Of a stretch of 64,000 nt of DNA, positions 7,557 to 16,483 are shown piece by piece; positions within the stretch are counted from its first letter, which is position 1; each line of letters opens with the position of its first letter. The notes below the pieces were generated by a model, which was not told the DNA's origin, did no database searches, and was given only the letters and a program-made list of their open reading frames with translations. A program made the translations under genes and the position numbers. Source of the DNA: Bradyrhizobium cajani. Its GTDB lineage: Bacteria; Pseudomonadota; Alphaproteobacteria; Rhizobiales; Xanthobacteraceae. The DNA lies in contig NZ_WQNE01000008.1 in assembly GCF_009759665.1 (NCBI RefSeq), positions 62,001 through 126,000 of the forward strand, read 5' to 3'.

Positions 7557-8636
7557 CTACAGCGCCGCGAGCACTGCCTTGGTGATATCGGCGGTGCCGT
7601 TGCTGCCGCCGAACTCCATCGGCTTGATGCCGCCGGCATAGACCTGATCCACCGCGCGCTCGATCGTCTCGCCGGCTTCAGCCGCGCCCTCGACGCCGTG
7701 CTTGTCGGCGAGCCAGTCCAGCATCATCGCCGCCGACAGGATCATGCCGGTGGGATTGGCCTTGCCCTGCCCCATGATGTCGGGCGCGGTGCCGTGACAG
7801 GGCTGGAACACGGCGTACTTGTCGCCGATGTCCGCCGACGGCGCCATGCCGAGGCCGCCGATCAGGCTCGCCGTGATGTCGGAGACGATGTCGCCGAACA
7901 TGTTCTCCATCACCATCACGTCGAAATCCCAGGGCCGCTTCACCAGCATCGCCGAGCAGGCGTCGACATAGAGCCGGTCGGTTTTCACGTTCGGATGTTT
8001 CTTCTCGATCTCGTCAAAAATGCCGCGGAAGAAGGCAAACGCCTTGAACACGTTCGCCTTGTCGACGCAGGTCAGCGCGCCCGGCTTGCCGCGCGCCTTG
8101 CGCCGCGCGGCAAGGCGGAACGAAAATTCGAACAAGCGCTCCGAGGTCCGGCGCGTGATCACCATGGTCTCGCGCGCGTCCTCATGGGTGACGACGCCCT
8201 TGCCCATCGAGGCGAACAGGCCTTCGGTGGACTCCCTGATGACGACGAGATCGATGCCGCGCTTGTCGGCGCCGACGATCGGGCTCGGCACGCCCGGAAT
8301 CAGCCGCGCCGGACGCACGCCGGCATAGAGATCGAAGATGAAGCGCAGCTCGATCTGCGGCGCGATCTCGGTGTTGTCGGGGTAGCGCACCGACGGCAGG
8401 CCGCAGGCCCCGAGCAGGATCGCGTCGGCGTCCTCGCACAGCTTGATCGTGGAGTCCGGCATCGACTTGCCGGTCGCGAGATAGTTGTTGGCGCCGGCCG
8501 GCGCCTCGGTGAAGCGGAAGCGCAAATCCGATTTCTGCTCGATCTTGCGCAGCACCTCGATCGCCGGCGCCATGACTTCGGGACCGATGCCGTCACCGGC
8601 GAGCACGGCAATGTGGAAGGCGTTGTTTGCGGACAT
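7557..8636 (-). CDS. Isocitrate/isopropylmalate dehydrogenase family protein
   Basis: This 359-aa NAD-dependent beta-decarboxylating dehydrogenase begins AVLAGDGIGPEVM, the family N-terminal signature. It carries the substrate-phase motif VVIRESTEGLFA, the metal-binding block VMVMENMFGDIVSDITASLIGG and the nucleotide-binding HGTAPDIMGQGKANP. LeuB, isocitrate, homoisocitrate and tartrate dehydrogenases share these features. Sequence details such as SVRYPDNTEIAPQ differ from canonical LeuB, and the leu operon is not here, so the substrate is uncertain and a tartrate or D-malate role is plausible. Start ATG 8636 has a GAGG-type ribosome site. A family repeat separates it from the alcohol dehydrogenase upstream. 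Confidence 0.88.
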   Translation of the reverse strand: MSANNAFHIAVLAGDGIGPEVMAPAIEVLRKIEQKSDLRFRFTEAPAGANNYLATGKSMPDSTIKLCEDADAILLGACGLPSVRYPDNTEIAPQIELRFIFDLYAGVRPARLIPGVPSPIVGADKRGIDLVVIRESTEGLFASMGKGVVTHEDARETMVITRRTSERLFEFSFRLAARRKARGKPGALTCVDKANVFKAFAFFRGIFDEIEKKHPNVKTDRLYVDACSAMLVKRPWDFDVMVMENMFGDIVSDITASLIGGLGMAPSADIGDKYAVFQPCHGTAPDIMGQGKANPTGMILSAAMMLDWLADKHGVEGAAEAGETIERAVDQVYAGGIKPMEFGGSNGTADITKAVLAAL

Positions 8637-8669
8637 TTCGAAGGCCTCAAGAGATGGAGTCAGCCAAGC

Positions 8670-8757
8670 CGTCATTGCGAGCGAAGCGAAGCAATCCAGA
8701 ACTGCGTCTGCGGAGACATTCTGGATTGCTTCGTCGCAAGAGCTCCTCGCAATGACG
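8670..8757. repeat. Intergenic palindromic repeat, family A copy 1
   Basis: This imperfect long hairpin begins CGTCATTGCGAGCG and ends CTCGCAATGACG. Its inner arms are GAAGCAATCCAG and CTGGATTGCTTC. Two further copies lie at 12817-12902 and 34631-34706. It is non-coding and sits between two same-strand genes. The family is familiar from Bradyrhizobium intergenic regions; function is unknown. Confidence 0.85.
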
Positions 8758-8773
8758 ATGGAGAGAGGATTGG

Positions 8774-9841
8774 TTACGGCGTCAGCACCGTGCGCCCGAC
8801 CACCGCGCCCTGCTGCAATTGCAGCAGCGCGTCGTTGGCCTTGGCGAGCGGCAGCGGCGTCACCGGGATCGGCGGCACCTTCTTGGTTCGCACGAGCTCG
8901 AGCAGCTCCTGCGTCTCGCGCAGATTGCCGACGTAGCTGCCCTGGATCGTCACCGCCTTGATCGGGATCAGCGGCAGCGCCCAGGTGGCGCCGCCACCGA
9001 ACAGGCCGACGATGACGAGCTTGCCGCCCTTGGTCAGGCAATCGAAGCCGAGCTGCGTCGTGGCGGCATTGCCGACGAGGTCGATCACCGCGCGGATCGG
9101 TCCGCCCGCCTTCCTGGCGAGCTGCTCCAGCGCGTCCGGCGCCTTGGGATCGACGGTCGCGAGCGCGCCCGCCTTCTCAGCCGCCTCGCGCTTCCTGGCG
9201 TCGATGTCGACCATGATCGCGCCCTTGCCGCCCATCGCCTTCAGGAGCGACAGCGCCATCAGGCCGAGACCGCCGGCGCCGAACATCACGATCGGCGTGT
9301 CGAAATGCTGCTCGACCTTTTTCAGCGCGCTGTAGGTGGTGACGCCCGAGCAGGCATAGGGCGCAGTCGTCGCGGGATCGAGCCCCTTGAGGTTGAGCAG
9401 GTAGCGCGGATGCGGCACCAGCATGTGATCGGAATAGCCGCCGTCGCAATAGACGCCGAGCGAGCGCGGCGTCAGGCACATGTTCTCGTCGCCGCCGAGA
9501 CAGGTGGGGCATTTGCCGCAGCCGATCCAGGGATAGACGAGGCCGACATCGCCCGCTTTCAGATCGCCCTGGTCGGTCGGCTTCACGTCGGGACCGAAGG
9601 CGAGGACTTCGCCGACAGTCTCGTGCCCCATCGTCAGCGGCAGATTGATGCCGCGGTCCTTCAGCGACAGCGGCTTGCGGCCGTGGCCGAGATCGTAGCC
9701 GCCTTCCCAGATGTGGAGATCGCTGTGGCAGACGCCGGCGGCCTTTACCTTGATCAGCACCTGCGTGCCGGACGGCTGCGGCGTGGCCTCGTCGAACTCC
9801 TGCAGCGGCGCCTTGAAATCGGTGACCTTGAAACTCTTCAT
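8774..9841 (-). CDS. Zinc-dependent alcohol dehydrogenase
   Basis: This 355-aa medium-chain dehydrogenase/reductase keeps the catalytic zinc ligands in GVCHSDLHIWEG (Cys about 38) and GHETVGEV. The four-cysteine structural zinc loop is present in GCGKCPTCLGGDENMC, and the Rossmann glycine motif reads FGAGGLGLMAL. Such enzymes oxidise primary alcohols to aldehydes with NAD. Start ATG 9841 has a strong GGAGGA ribosome site nine bases upstream. No pathway partner is adjacent: downstream is the isopropylmalate-dehydrogenase-like gene across a repeat, upstream a broken CoA-transferase. Substrate preference cannot be told. Confidence 0.92.
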   Translation of the reverse strand: MKSFKVTDFKAPLQEFDEATPQPSGTQVLIKVKAAGVCHSDLHIWEGGYDLGHGRKPLSLKDRGINLPLTMGHETVGEVLAFGPDVKPTDQGDLKAGDVGLVYPWIGCGKCPTCLGGDENMCLTPRSLGVYCDGGYSDHMLVPHPRYLLNLKGLDPATTAPYACSGVTTYSALKKVEQHFDTPIVMFGAGGLGLMALSLLKAMGGKGAIMVDIDARKREAAEKAGALATVDPKAPDALEQLARKAGGPIRAVIDLVGNAATTQLGFDCLTKGGKLVIVGLFGGGATWALPLIPIKAVTIQGSYVGNLRETQELLELVRTKKVPPIPVTPLPLAKANDALLQLQQGAVVGRTVLTP

Positions 9842-9990
9842 CGGCGTCCTCCCGCATGTTTCTTGTTGTCGTGCCAGCATGCCATGGCCGGCGGCACGAG
9901 ACAAACCTCGACCTGTCTAGTTGACGCCGGCCGATGATGACAAGCCGGCCGGACGCAAGGCCGCATTGCTTGCCGCACGACGCGCCGGCT

Positions 9991-11186
9991 TCAGCGTTGC
10001 ACGGCGGTTCTGCCCGACAGAATTGGCGCGTCGTCGGCGAGGCCGACCTCCTCGCGCAGCTCATGCGTGTGCTCGCCGAGCACCGCCATCGTCTTGCCCG
10101 GCGCCGTGTCCGCGCCCGACATCCGGAACGGCAGGTTGAGGACCCGGAACGAGCCGCCTTCGTCCTCGACGACCGAGAGCGCCTGCCGGTGGGCGAGCTG
10201 CGGATCAGCCAGCGCTCGGATACGGTGCGATAGGCCGAGGCCGGCACACCGGCCGCGCCGAGCGCAGCGAGGCACGCATCGGTCGTGAGCGGCCGCGACC
10301 AGTCTTCGACACCGTCCATCAGGTCGGCCCAGTTCTCGCGCCGCGCGGCGTAGGTGAAGAAGCGAACATCGGAGATCCATTCGGGGCGGCCAATCACGCC
10401 CATCAATCCCTGAAACGTCTTCTCGCTGGCGACGGTGATCATGACGTAGCCGTTCGCCGTCTCGGTCGGGCCGAACATCGGCCGCGGCGGCGGCTTCACC
10501 GCGAATTGCGAGCTCTGCAACTCGATCAGCGTCAGTGACAGCATCGATTCCAGCATGGAGACGTCGATGTGCTGGCCAAGGCCGGTGACCGTGCGCTGAT
10601 AGAGCGCAGACGCAATCGCGCCGAAGCCGTAGGTGCCGGTGACGACGTCGGCGTGGTAGATGCCGCAATAGTCCGGGCGGTTGCGGCCGGGCTGGTAGGC
10701 GAGATGCGCCATGTCATAGCCGGAAGCCGCATGGATCACCGGGGCATAGGCCGGCAGCTCGGCCGAGGGGCCGGTCTGGCCATAGCCGGAGATCGAGCAA
10801 TAGATCAGCCGGGGATTGACCGGGCGCAGACTGTTGTAGTCGAGCCGCAGCCGGCCCATCACGCCGGGGCGGAAGTTCTCGACCAGGATGTCGGCGGTCG
10901 CGGCCAGCCGGCGGACCGCCTCCTTGCCGTCCTCGGACTTGAGGTCGAGCACGACGCTCCGCTTGCCGACATTGAGCTGGCCGAACACGGTGCTGCATCC
11001 CTTGCGCAGCGGAGGCCGGGTCCGCATCGTCTCGCCGCCGTCGGTCTCGATCTTGATGACCTCGGCCCCCATGTCGGCGAGCATCCGCGCACAATGGGGA
11101 CCGGCGATGGTGGTCGAAAAATCCAGGACCCGCAGGCCCGAGAAGGCCTTTGTCGTCGTCCCCTCATGCTTATCTGCTACCTGCAT
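9991..11186 (-). pseudogene. CaiB/BaiF (class III) CoA-transferase, frameshifted
   Basis: The N-terminal about 320 codons read as a family III CoA-transferase: FSGLRVLDFSTTIAGPHCARM, DMGAEVIKIE, then DILVENFRPGVMGRL and GQHIDVSMLES, where the Asp is the catalytic nucleophile. Near 10215 the frame breaks. The true C-terminus (ALADPQLAHRQALSV, FRVLNLPFRMSG and onward to the stop at 9991) continues in another frame. One extra base inside the GAG-CGC codon pair (reading GAG-GCG-CTG) would restore a protein of about 398 residues. The gene is therefore either a recent pseudogene or carries a sequencing error. ATG 11186 is the start; it is divergent from the glycogen synthase gene. Confidence 0.82.
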
Positions 11187-11375
11187 GCCTGCGTCCTCGG
11201 GTCCCTTAGGAACGATCAACGTTCTCTCTTGTTGGTGCGCCGACCCTAGAGGGCGGCGGCTGAGTAGGAAAGTCTTTACCGATCCGATGCGTCTCGTGGA
11301 CGGGCCTGGAAAGCTTGGAGCAACTGGACCCGTTCTTGCATAGCAGCAAGAGGGATCGGAAGAGGGCATCTGTTC

Positions 11376-12791
11376 TTGAGGGTCTTGTTCGTCACGACAG
11401 AGATGGACGACTTCGTCCGCGTCGGCGGACTCGGCGCCGTTTCCGCGGCGCTCCCCCGTGCGCTTCGTCCCTTCGCCGATATCCGGATCATGCTTCCGGG
11501 TTATCGCGATATCATCGAGCAACTCACGCATATTCAGATCGTTGGCCGCTGTCCGCCGTTTGCGGAGATGCCGGCCTGCTCGCTCGGACGGGCCGCGACC
11601 AAGGACGGCCTGCCGGTCTATGTGCTGTTGTGCTCCCAACTCTATGACCGGCCCGGCAATCCCTATGGCGACGAGTCCGGACGCGACTGGCCCGACAACG
11701 ACATCCGTTTTGCGCGCTTCGCCTCGGCAGCCGCTGAGCTGGCCATGGGCAAGCTGGACAAGAATTGGGCAGCAGACCTGATCCATGCCAATGACTGGCA
11801 GGCCTCGCTCGTGCCGGCCTACCTCGCCTGGCGCGGCGCCAAGCTGCCGTCGATCCTGACCATTCACAACCTCGCCTATCAGGGCCTCTTCCCGAAGGAG
11901 TCGCTGCGGCGGATCGGCGCACCGGAGAGCTCCTTCCATATCGACGGCGTCGAGTTCTACGACCAGCTCTCCTTCCTCAAGGCGGGACTGGTCTATGCCT
12001 CGCACCTCACCACCGTCAGCGGCACCTATGCGCGCGAGATCACCACGGCCGAATTCGGCTGCGGGCTGGAAGGCCTGTTGCGGCTGCGCTCCGACGCTGC
12101 CGAGCTCACCGGCATCCTCAACGGCATCGACGAGAGCTGGGACCCGCGCTATTGCGCCCAGCTCGCCCAGCAATTCGGCGCCGGCGACTGGGTCGGCAAG
12201 AAGGCCAATGCGGACTATGTCCGCAAGCAGTTCGGGCTCGCGGTATCGCGCGGCCCGATGTTCGGCATCGTCGCGCGGCTCGTGCACCAGAAGGGCATCG
12301 ACCTCGTGCTGGCGGCGGCCGACGAGATCGTCGATGCCGGCGGGCAGATCGTGGTCACCGGCTCCGGCGAGCCGGCGCTCGAACAGGCGCTGATCGACGC
12401 GCATCGCCGCCGCCCCGACGCGATCGGGGTTGCGATCGGCTTCAATGACGCGCAGGCGCGGCGCATCTTTGCCGGCAGCGATTTCACCCTGATGCCGTCG
12501 CGCTTCGAGCCCTGTGGGCTCAGCCAGATGTACGCCCAGCGCTTCGGTTCGCTGCCGATCGGACACCAGACCGGCGGCCTTGCCGAGACCATCACCGACG
12601 GCGAGACCGGCTTCCTGTTCTCAAGACCCTCGCACGATTCCTTCCTCGGCGGCGTCCGCCGGGCGTTCGAGGCGTTCATGACGCAGGACCAGCTCGACAC
12701 CATGCGCCGCAGCGCCATGGGACGATCGTTCTCCTGGAGCATCTCGGCCGGCTGCTACAGCGCACTGTACCGGAAGCTCGCGTCCGTCTGA
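11376..12791 (+). CDS. glgA: Glycogen synthase (GT5 family)
   Basis: This 471-aa GT-B glycosyltransferase extends alpha-1,4-glucan using ADP-glucose. It has the GT5 N-terminal domain (RVLFVTTEM, VGGLGAVSAALPRAL, HANDWQASLVPAYL, TIHNLAYQGLFP) and the C-terminal donor-binding domain (GIVARLVHQKGIDLV, PSRFEPCGLSQMYA, TGGLAETI). The start is TTG 11376, preceded by a GGAAGAGGG-type ribosome site; the alternative ATG at 11403 would delete the first beta strand. The K-x-G-G-L ADP-glucose-binding lysine of bacterial synthases is replaced by Arg15 (RVGGL). The gene stands alone, without glgB or glgC next to it. Confidence 0.9.
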   Translation: MRVLFVTTEMDDFVRVGGLGAVSAALPRALRPFADIRIMLPGYRDIIEQLTHIQIVGRCPPFAEMPACSLGRAATKDGLPVYVLLCSQLYDRPGNPYGDESGRDWPDNDIRFARFASAAAELAMGKLDKNWAADLIHANDWQASLVPAYLAWRGAKLPSILTIHNLAYQGLFPKESLRRIGAPESSFHIDGVEFYDQLSFLKAGLVYASHLTTVSGTYAREITTAEFGCGLEGLLRLRSDAAELTGILNGIDESWDPRYCAQLAQQFGAGDWVGKKANADYVRKQFGLAVSRGPMFGIVARLVHQKGIDLVLAAADEIVDAGGQIVVTGSGEPALEQALIDAHRRRPDAIGVAIGFNDAQARRIFAGSDFTLMPSRFEPCGLSQMYAQRFGSLPIGHQTGGLAETITDGETGFLFSRPSHDSFLGGVRRAFEAFMTQDQLDTMRRSAMGRSFSWSISAGCYSALYRKLASV

Positions 12792-12816
12792 GACGCGACG
12801 CCGCTTCCACATCCTC

Positions 12817-12902
12817 CGTCATTGCGAGCGCAGCGAAGCAATCCAGACTGTCTCCGCGGAGGGATCTGGATTGCTTCGTCGCAAGGGCTCCTCGCAATGA
12901 CG
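12817..12902. repeat. Intergenic palindromic repeat, family A copy 2
   Basis: Second copy of the element at 8670-8757, with the same outer arms (CGTCATTGCGAGCG and CTCGCAATGACG) and inner arms (GAAGCAATCCAG, CTGGATTGCTTC). It lies between the convergent glgA and MpaB-family genes. The remaining bases of this 203-bp gap hold no gene I can support. Confidence 0.85.
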
Positions 12903-12994
12903 GTGTGGAAGCACCGCACGGCACTCTATCACACCCTGAGGTGGCCGCTTCTTCAGCGGCCCTCGAAGGGCGACGGCGCCAAGAGCGGAGGCCT

Positions 12995-13972
12995 TCACCC
13001 CTTCCCGCGCGCGTCCATCTGCGACCGGCCAATCCAGGCCCTGTTCAGGCACCGTATCATCCAGTCGGGTCGCGGCTCGCCGCGCAGCCGGGCCTGCGCT
13101 TCCTGGTAGGGACCGACATAACGCAGCCGGTCCGGCAATTTCGGATAGACGCGCCGTATCCATCTCAGCGCGTTGTCGGCGGCTCTGATGTCCCGCGCCT
13201 CGAGCTCGAACCCGAAGCCTGCGCGCATTCGCTCCGGCAGCATGCGCGCGGTCAGCGCGCGATACCAGCGTGGCGGCCGCAGCCACGGACGCGCGCCGCC
13301 AAAGATCTGTGCGGCGACCTCGCGCGCCGCCGGGCTGACGGTCAGCGTATCCGCCTGCCCCATCGCCGCAGTGTAGGCTGCGAAGCCCGACCAGTCCGCG
13401 GGCAAGTCATCCCCCGTCAATCCGAACAGGGCGCCGAACAGGCGGCTCTCGGCCCAGTAGCGCTCGCGCTCCTCGGCCGAGAGCGGCGGAAGGACCAGAT
13501 CGTGCGCCATGAGCGCGGTGTCGACCAGCGTCGCATGGACCCAGCGCAGCGCGGGGATGTCGTTGGCGCAGTAGCGCGAGCCGGCCGCGAAGGGACCGAC
13601 GGTCTCGGGCATCTCGCCGACGATCATGCTGTGGCGCCGGTACAGCTGCCGCGACGACAGCAGCGCCCGGTCCAGCGAGCCAAACACCATCGCGAACACG
13701 ATGTCGAAGGTGCGATGAAAGCGGCCGATCGGATCGGCAAGGGTTTTCGAATGCTCGGCAATGGCGGCGGCGACCCAGGGATGGGCCAGTTGCAGCAACA
13801 GCGCTCGGCCGGCACCGAGAAAGATCACGGCCTCCCGGTCCATCCGCCAGGTCACCGAAGCCGGGCCGAACACGCCGGCGACCGGTCCCGCAGCGTTAGC
13901 GCGGACCCGATCAAGGGCGGATTCCAAATCGTTCGCGGACACCACTTGCGGGGCCTTTCGACTGCGGACCAC
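12995..13972 (-). CDS. MpaB-family (DUF2236) oxygenase domain protein
   Basis: This 325-aa soluble protein matches the oxygenase MpaB / latex-clearing-protein family. Landmarks are the N-terminal VTWRMDREAVIFLGAGRALLLQLAHPWVAAAIAEHS block, the RFHRTFDIVFAMVFG segment and the later LRWVHATLVDTAL, in which a histidine is strongly conserved. Characterised relatives bind a b-type haem and cleave or oxidise hydrophobic substrates, but for most members, including this one, the reaction is unknown. Initiation appears to be at GTG 13972. It is convergent with glgA and separated from the fix operon end by a repeat, so it is likely monocistronic. Confidence 0.8.
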   Translation of the reverse strand: MVRSRKAPQVVSANDLESALDRVRANAAGPVAGVFGPASVTWRMDREAVIFLGAGRALLLQLAHPWVAAAIAEHSKTLADPIGRFHRTFDIVFAMVFGSLDRALLSSRQLYRRHSMIVGEMPETVGPFAAGSRYCANDIPALRWVHATLVDTALMAHDLVLPPLSAEERERYWAESRLFGALFGLTGDDLPADWSGFAAYTAAMGQADTLTVSPAAREVAAQIFGGARPWLRPPRWYRALTARMLPERMRAGFGFELEARDIRAADNALRWIRRVYPKLPDRLRYVGPYQEAQARLRGEPRPDWMIRCLNRAWIGRSQMDARGKG

Positions 13973-14016
13973 TCACGATCCGGAAGGCCTGTGGCAATTC
14001 GATGAACGGCGCCCAA

Positions 14017-14063
14017 AGCATGATCCGGAAAAGCGCGCAGCGGTTTTCCGGAAAGATCATGCT
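14017..14063. repeat. Intergenic palindromic repeat, family B copy 1
   Basis: AGCATGATC (14017-14025) pairs with GATCATGCT (14055-14063), and the inside has CCGGAAAA and TTTTCCGG arms. This GCATGATCCGGAAAA-type element is recognisable as a common Bradyrhizobium/Rhodopseudomonas intergenic repeat. A diverged copy is at 26391-26432 in front of fixK2. Here it lies 50 bp beyond the end of fixS and could help end or stabilise that mRNA. Confidence 0.75.
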
Positions 14064-14112
14064 CAAAAATAACCTAAAGCGCCATGACGATTCATCCCAA
14101 TCTCATCGCGCG

Positions 14113-14280
14113 CTAGCGCTTGGCCGGCGCTTCCTGCGGCGGCTCGTCGTCGGCAATCGCGCGCCAGGCGGCGCCGTCGAGATCGTCGTACTGGCCGCTT
14201 CGCAGCGACCAGAGGAAGGCGACGAGACCGGCTCCACCCAATGCCAGCGCCAGTGGGACCAGGATGACGAGGATCTCCAT
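14113..14280 (-). CDS. fixS: cbb3 oxidase maturation protein FixS/CcoS
   Basis: This 55-aa protein has one N-terminal membrane helix (EILVILVPLALALGGAGLVAFLWSL) followed by a short cytoplasmic tail starting SGQYDDLDG, the CcoS signature. CcoS is needed to insert haem and copper into the cbb3 oxidase catalytic subunit, although its molecular action is unclear. Its ATG overlaps the fixI stop codon (ATGA), showing translational coupling. It is the last gene of fixGHIS. Confidence 0.95.
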   Translation of the reverse strand: MEILVILVPLALALGGAGLVAFLWSLRSGQYDDLDGAAWRAIADDEPPQEAPAKR

Positions 14281-16472
14281 CACACGATCTCCCGCGAGGC
14301 GCTGCGGGCCCGCAGCGAATTCAGCATGACCAGGATCGACGATCCGCTCATGGCCGCCGCCGCGATCAGGGGCGTCACGACGCCGCTGATCGCGACCGGC
14401 CCGGCGAGGACATTGTAGCCGATCGCAAGCCAGAGGTTCTGCCGCATCAGATGCAGCGCCTTGCGCGCCGAATCGATGGCGGCGACGACCGGGGCGAGCG
14501 GCCGGCCGAGGAAGACGAGATCGGCGGTGGCCTGGCTGAGATGCGCGGCCGAGATCGGCGACATCGAGACATGGGCCGCCGCCAGCGACGGCGCATCGTT
14601 CATGCCGTCGCCGACCATCAGCACCTTGACGCCGCGCCGCTTCAGCTCCTCGATCCGCGCGATCTTGTCGGCCGGCGTGACGCCGGCGCGCCATTCGGGG
14701 ATGGCAAGCGCATGCGCCGCCGCCTTCACCGCCGGCTCGCGGTCGCCGGAGAGGATTTCGATGCCGATATTGCGCGCCTTCAGCGCCGCGATCACGGCCT
14801 GCGCATCCGGACGCAGGCCCTGACGCACCGACAGGATGAACCGTTCGCCGCCCTTGCTGAAGGCCACGATGGAGGCCTCGGGATCGAGGCAGGTCACATC
14901 AGTGACCAGCGCCTCCGCGCCACAGAAGGACAGCCGGCCGAGACGGATCTCGGCGCCGTCCACGGTTGCACGCACGCCCTGCCCGGCCTCCTCGACCGCG
15001 CCGACGATGGGAGACTTGGCGCCGGCGGCCTGCGCCACCGCAGCGGCGACGGGGTGATGGCTCGACAGCGCAAGACGGCCGGCGAGATCGAAGATGTCGG
15101 CGGGAATGTCGGCTGCGTTCATCACTTCGAGATCGGGCAGCGTCAGCGTGCCGGTCTTGTCGAAGATGACGTGGTCGGCCTCAGCAAGACGCTCGATGGC
15201 ATCGCCGGAATTGAGCAGCACGCCGGACTTGAACATCGCGCCCGAGGCCACGGTCTGCACCGTGGGGATCGCAAGACCGAGCGCGCAGGGACAGGTGATG
15301 ATCAGCACGGCGACGCCGACGACGATCGCATCGTGCCAGCTCGCGCCGGCAATGACCCAGCCGAGGATGGTGATCAGCGCGGTCGCATGCACCACCGGCG
15401 CGTAGAGCCGCGAGGCGCGATCGGCGAGGCGCATGTAGCGCGATCGGGCCTGGAGCGCGTTGTCGAGCAGCCGCGTGATCTCGGCGAGCAGAGTCGCCTC
15501 CGAGGCCGCCGAGACCCGCACCCGCAGCGTGCCGGAGACGTTCATCGATCCCGCATAGACCGGCGTGCCCTGCTCGGCCGTGACATAGAGCGTCTCGCCG
15601 GTGATCAGGCTCTGGTCGATCTCGGAACGCCCCTCGATCACGGTGCCGTCGACCGCGCAGCGCTCGCCGGGCCTGAGCAGCACGATGTCGCCCGGATGGA
15701 TCGCCGCCACCGGCACCTGCGAGATTTCATCGGGGCCGACGAACTTGGCCGCCGTCTCCGCCTTCAGCGCGGCGAGATTGCCGGCGACCGCGCGGGTCCG
15801 CCGCCGCATGTTCTGGTCGAGGAAGCGACCGACCAGCAGGAACGTCAGCAGCATGATCGCGGCGTCGAAATAGGCGTGCTCGGCGTGATGGATGGTCTCG
15901 ACCACGGACATGCCGAGCGCAAGGCACACTCCGATCGAGATCGGGACATCCATGTTGGTGGTCTTGTTCGACAGCGCGCGCCAGGCCGAGCGGAAGAACG
16001 GCTGGCCGGCATAGGCCGCAGCCGGCAATGCGATCAGCGCCGACAGCCAGTGGAAGAAGTCGCGCTGCTCGGGCAGCATGTCCGAGACGTTGCCGGACCA
16101 TACCGGGATCGACAGCATCATCACGTTCATGGTGGCGAACGCGGCGACGCCGAGGCAGCGCAGCAGGAAGCGGGATTCGGCGACCTCGGCCTCCTCCGCG
16201 CTCTCGGTCTCGAACGGATAGGCCTTGTAGCCGAGCTCCTCGAGCCGATCGATGAAGCGGGAGGGATCGAGCGTGCCCGCCTTCCACTCCAGCGCGACGC
16301 GGCGATCGGTGAGGTTCACGCGCGCCAGCGTGACGTCGGGAATGGCCGACAATCCGCGCTCGATCTTGGCCATGCAGCCGGCGCAGTGAACGCCTTCGAC
16401 CGCGAGGTCGATATGCTGGACGCCTTCGCCCGCGGCCCGGACGTAATGCGAGAAATCCCGCGTGACGTGCAT
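14280..16472 (-). CDS. fixI: Copper-transporting P-type ATPase FixI/CcoI
   Basis: This 730-aa P1B-type ATPase supplies copper for the CuB centre of cbb3 oxidase. It has an N-terminal heavy-metal-associated domain with CAGC (30-33), eight predicted membrane helices, the metal-binding TCPCALGLAIP in helix six, the phosphorylation site DKTGTLTLPD and the hinge GDGMNDAPSLAAAHVSMS. The extra hydrophobic segments before the actuator domain and the CPC motif are typical of the CopA2/CcoI branch that exports Cu+ at low rate for oxidase assembly. It starts 11 bp after the fixH stop codon and its stop overlaps the fixS start. Confidence 0.97.
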   Translation of the reverse strand: MHVTRDFSHYVRAAGEGVQHIDLAVEGVHCAGCMAKIERGLSAIPDVTLARVNLTDRRVALEWKAGTLDPSRFIDRLEELGYKAYPFETESAEEAEVAESRFLLRCLGVAAFATMNVMMLSIPVWSGNVSDMLPEQRDFFHWLSALIALPAAAYAGQPFFRSAWRALSNKTTNMDVPISIGVCLALGMSVVETIHHAEHAYFDAAIMLLTFLLVGRFLDQNMRRRTRAVAGNLAALKAETAAKFVGPDEISQVPVAAIHPGDIVLLRPGERCAVDGTVIEGRSEIDQSLITGETLYVTAEQGTPVYAGSMNVSGTLRVRVSAASEATLLAEITRLLDNALQARSRYMRLADRASRLYAPVVHATALITILGWVIAGASWHDAIVVGVAVLIITCPCALGLAIPTVQTVASGAMFKSGVLLNSGDAIERLAEADHVIFDKTGTLTLPDLEVMNAADIPADIFDLAGRLALSSHHPVAAAVAQAAGAKSPIVGAVEEAGQGVRATVDGAEIRLGRLSFCGAEALVTDVTCLDPEASIVAFSKGGERFILSVRQGLRPDAQAVIAALKARNIGIEILSGDREPAVKAAAHALAIPEWRAGVTPADKIARIEELKRRGVKVLMVGDGMNDAPSLAAAHVSMSPISAAHLSQATADLVFLGRPLAPVVAAIDSARKALHLMRQNLWLAIGYNVLAGPVAISGVVTPLIAAAAMSGSSILVMLNSLRARSASREIV

Positions 16473-16483
16473 GACGAATTCCT

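Noticed and set aside
7557..9041. A longer dehydrogenase reading frame extending upstream beyond 8636
   Set aside because: The extension reads through a palindromic repeat and into the alcohol dehydrogenase gene in another frame. The family N-terminus starts at 8636.
11209..11226. GGAACGATCAACGTTC in the glgA/CoA-transferase divergent region as an EcfG promoter
   Set aside because: GGAAC and CGTT are only 6 bp apart, too close for a sigma factor promoter. It is only a small inverted repeat.
9177..12566. A minus-strand open frame of more than 1100 codons
   Set aside because: It is a chance joining of several frames: an antisense shadow of glgA, the true N-terminal part of the CoA-transferase and a shadow of the alcohol dehydrogenase. 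Only the CoA-transferase part has family motifs.
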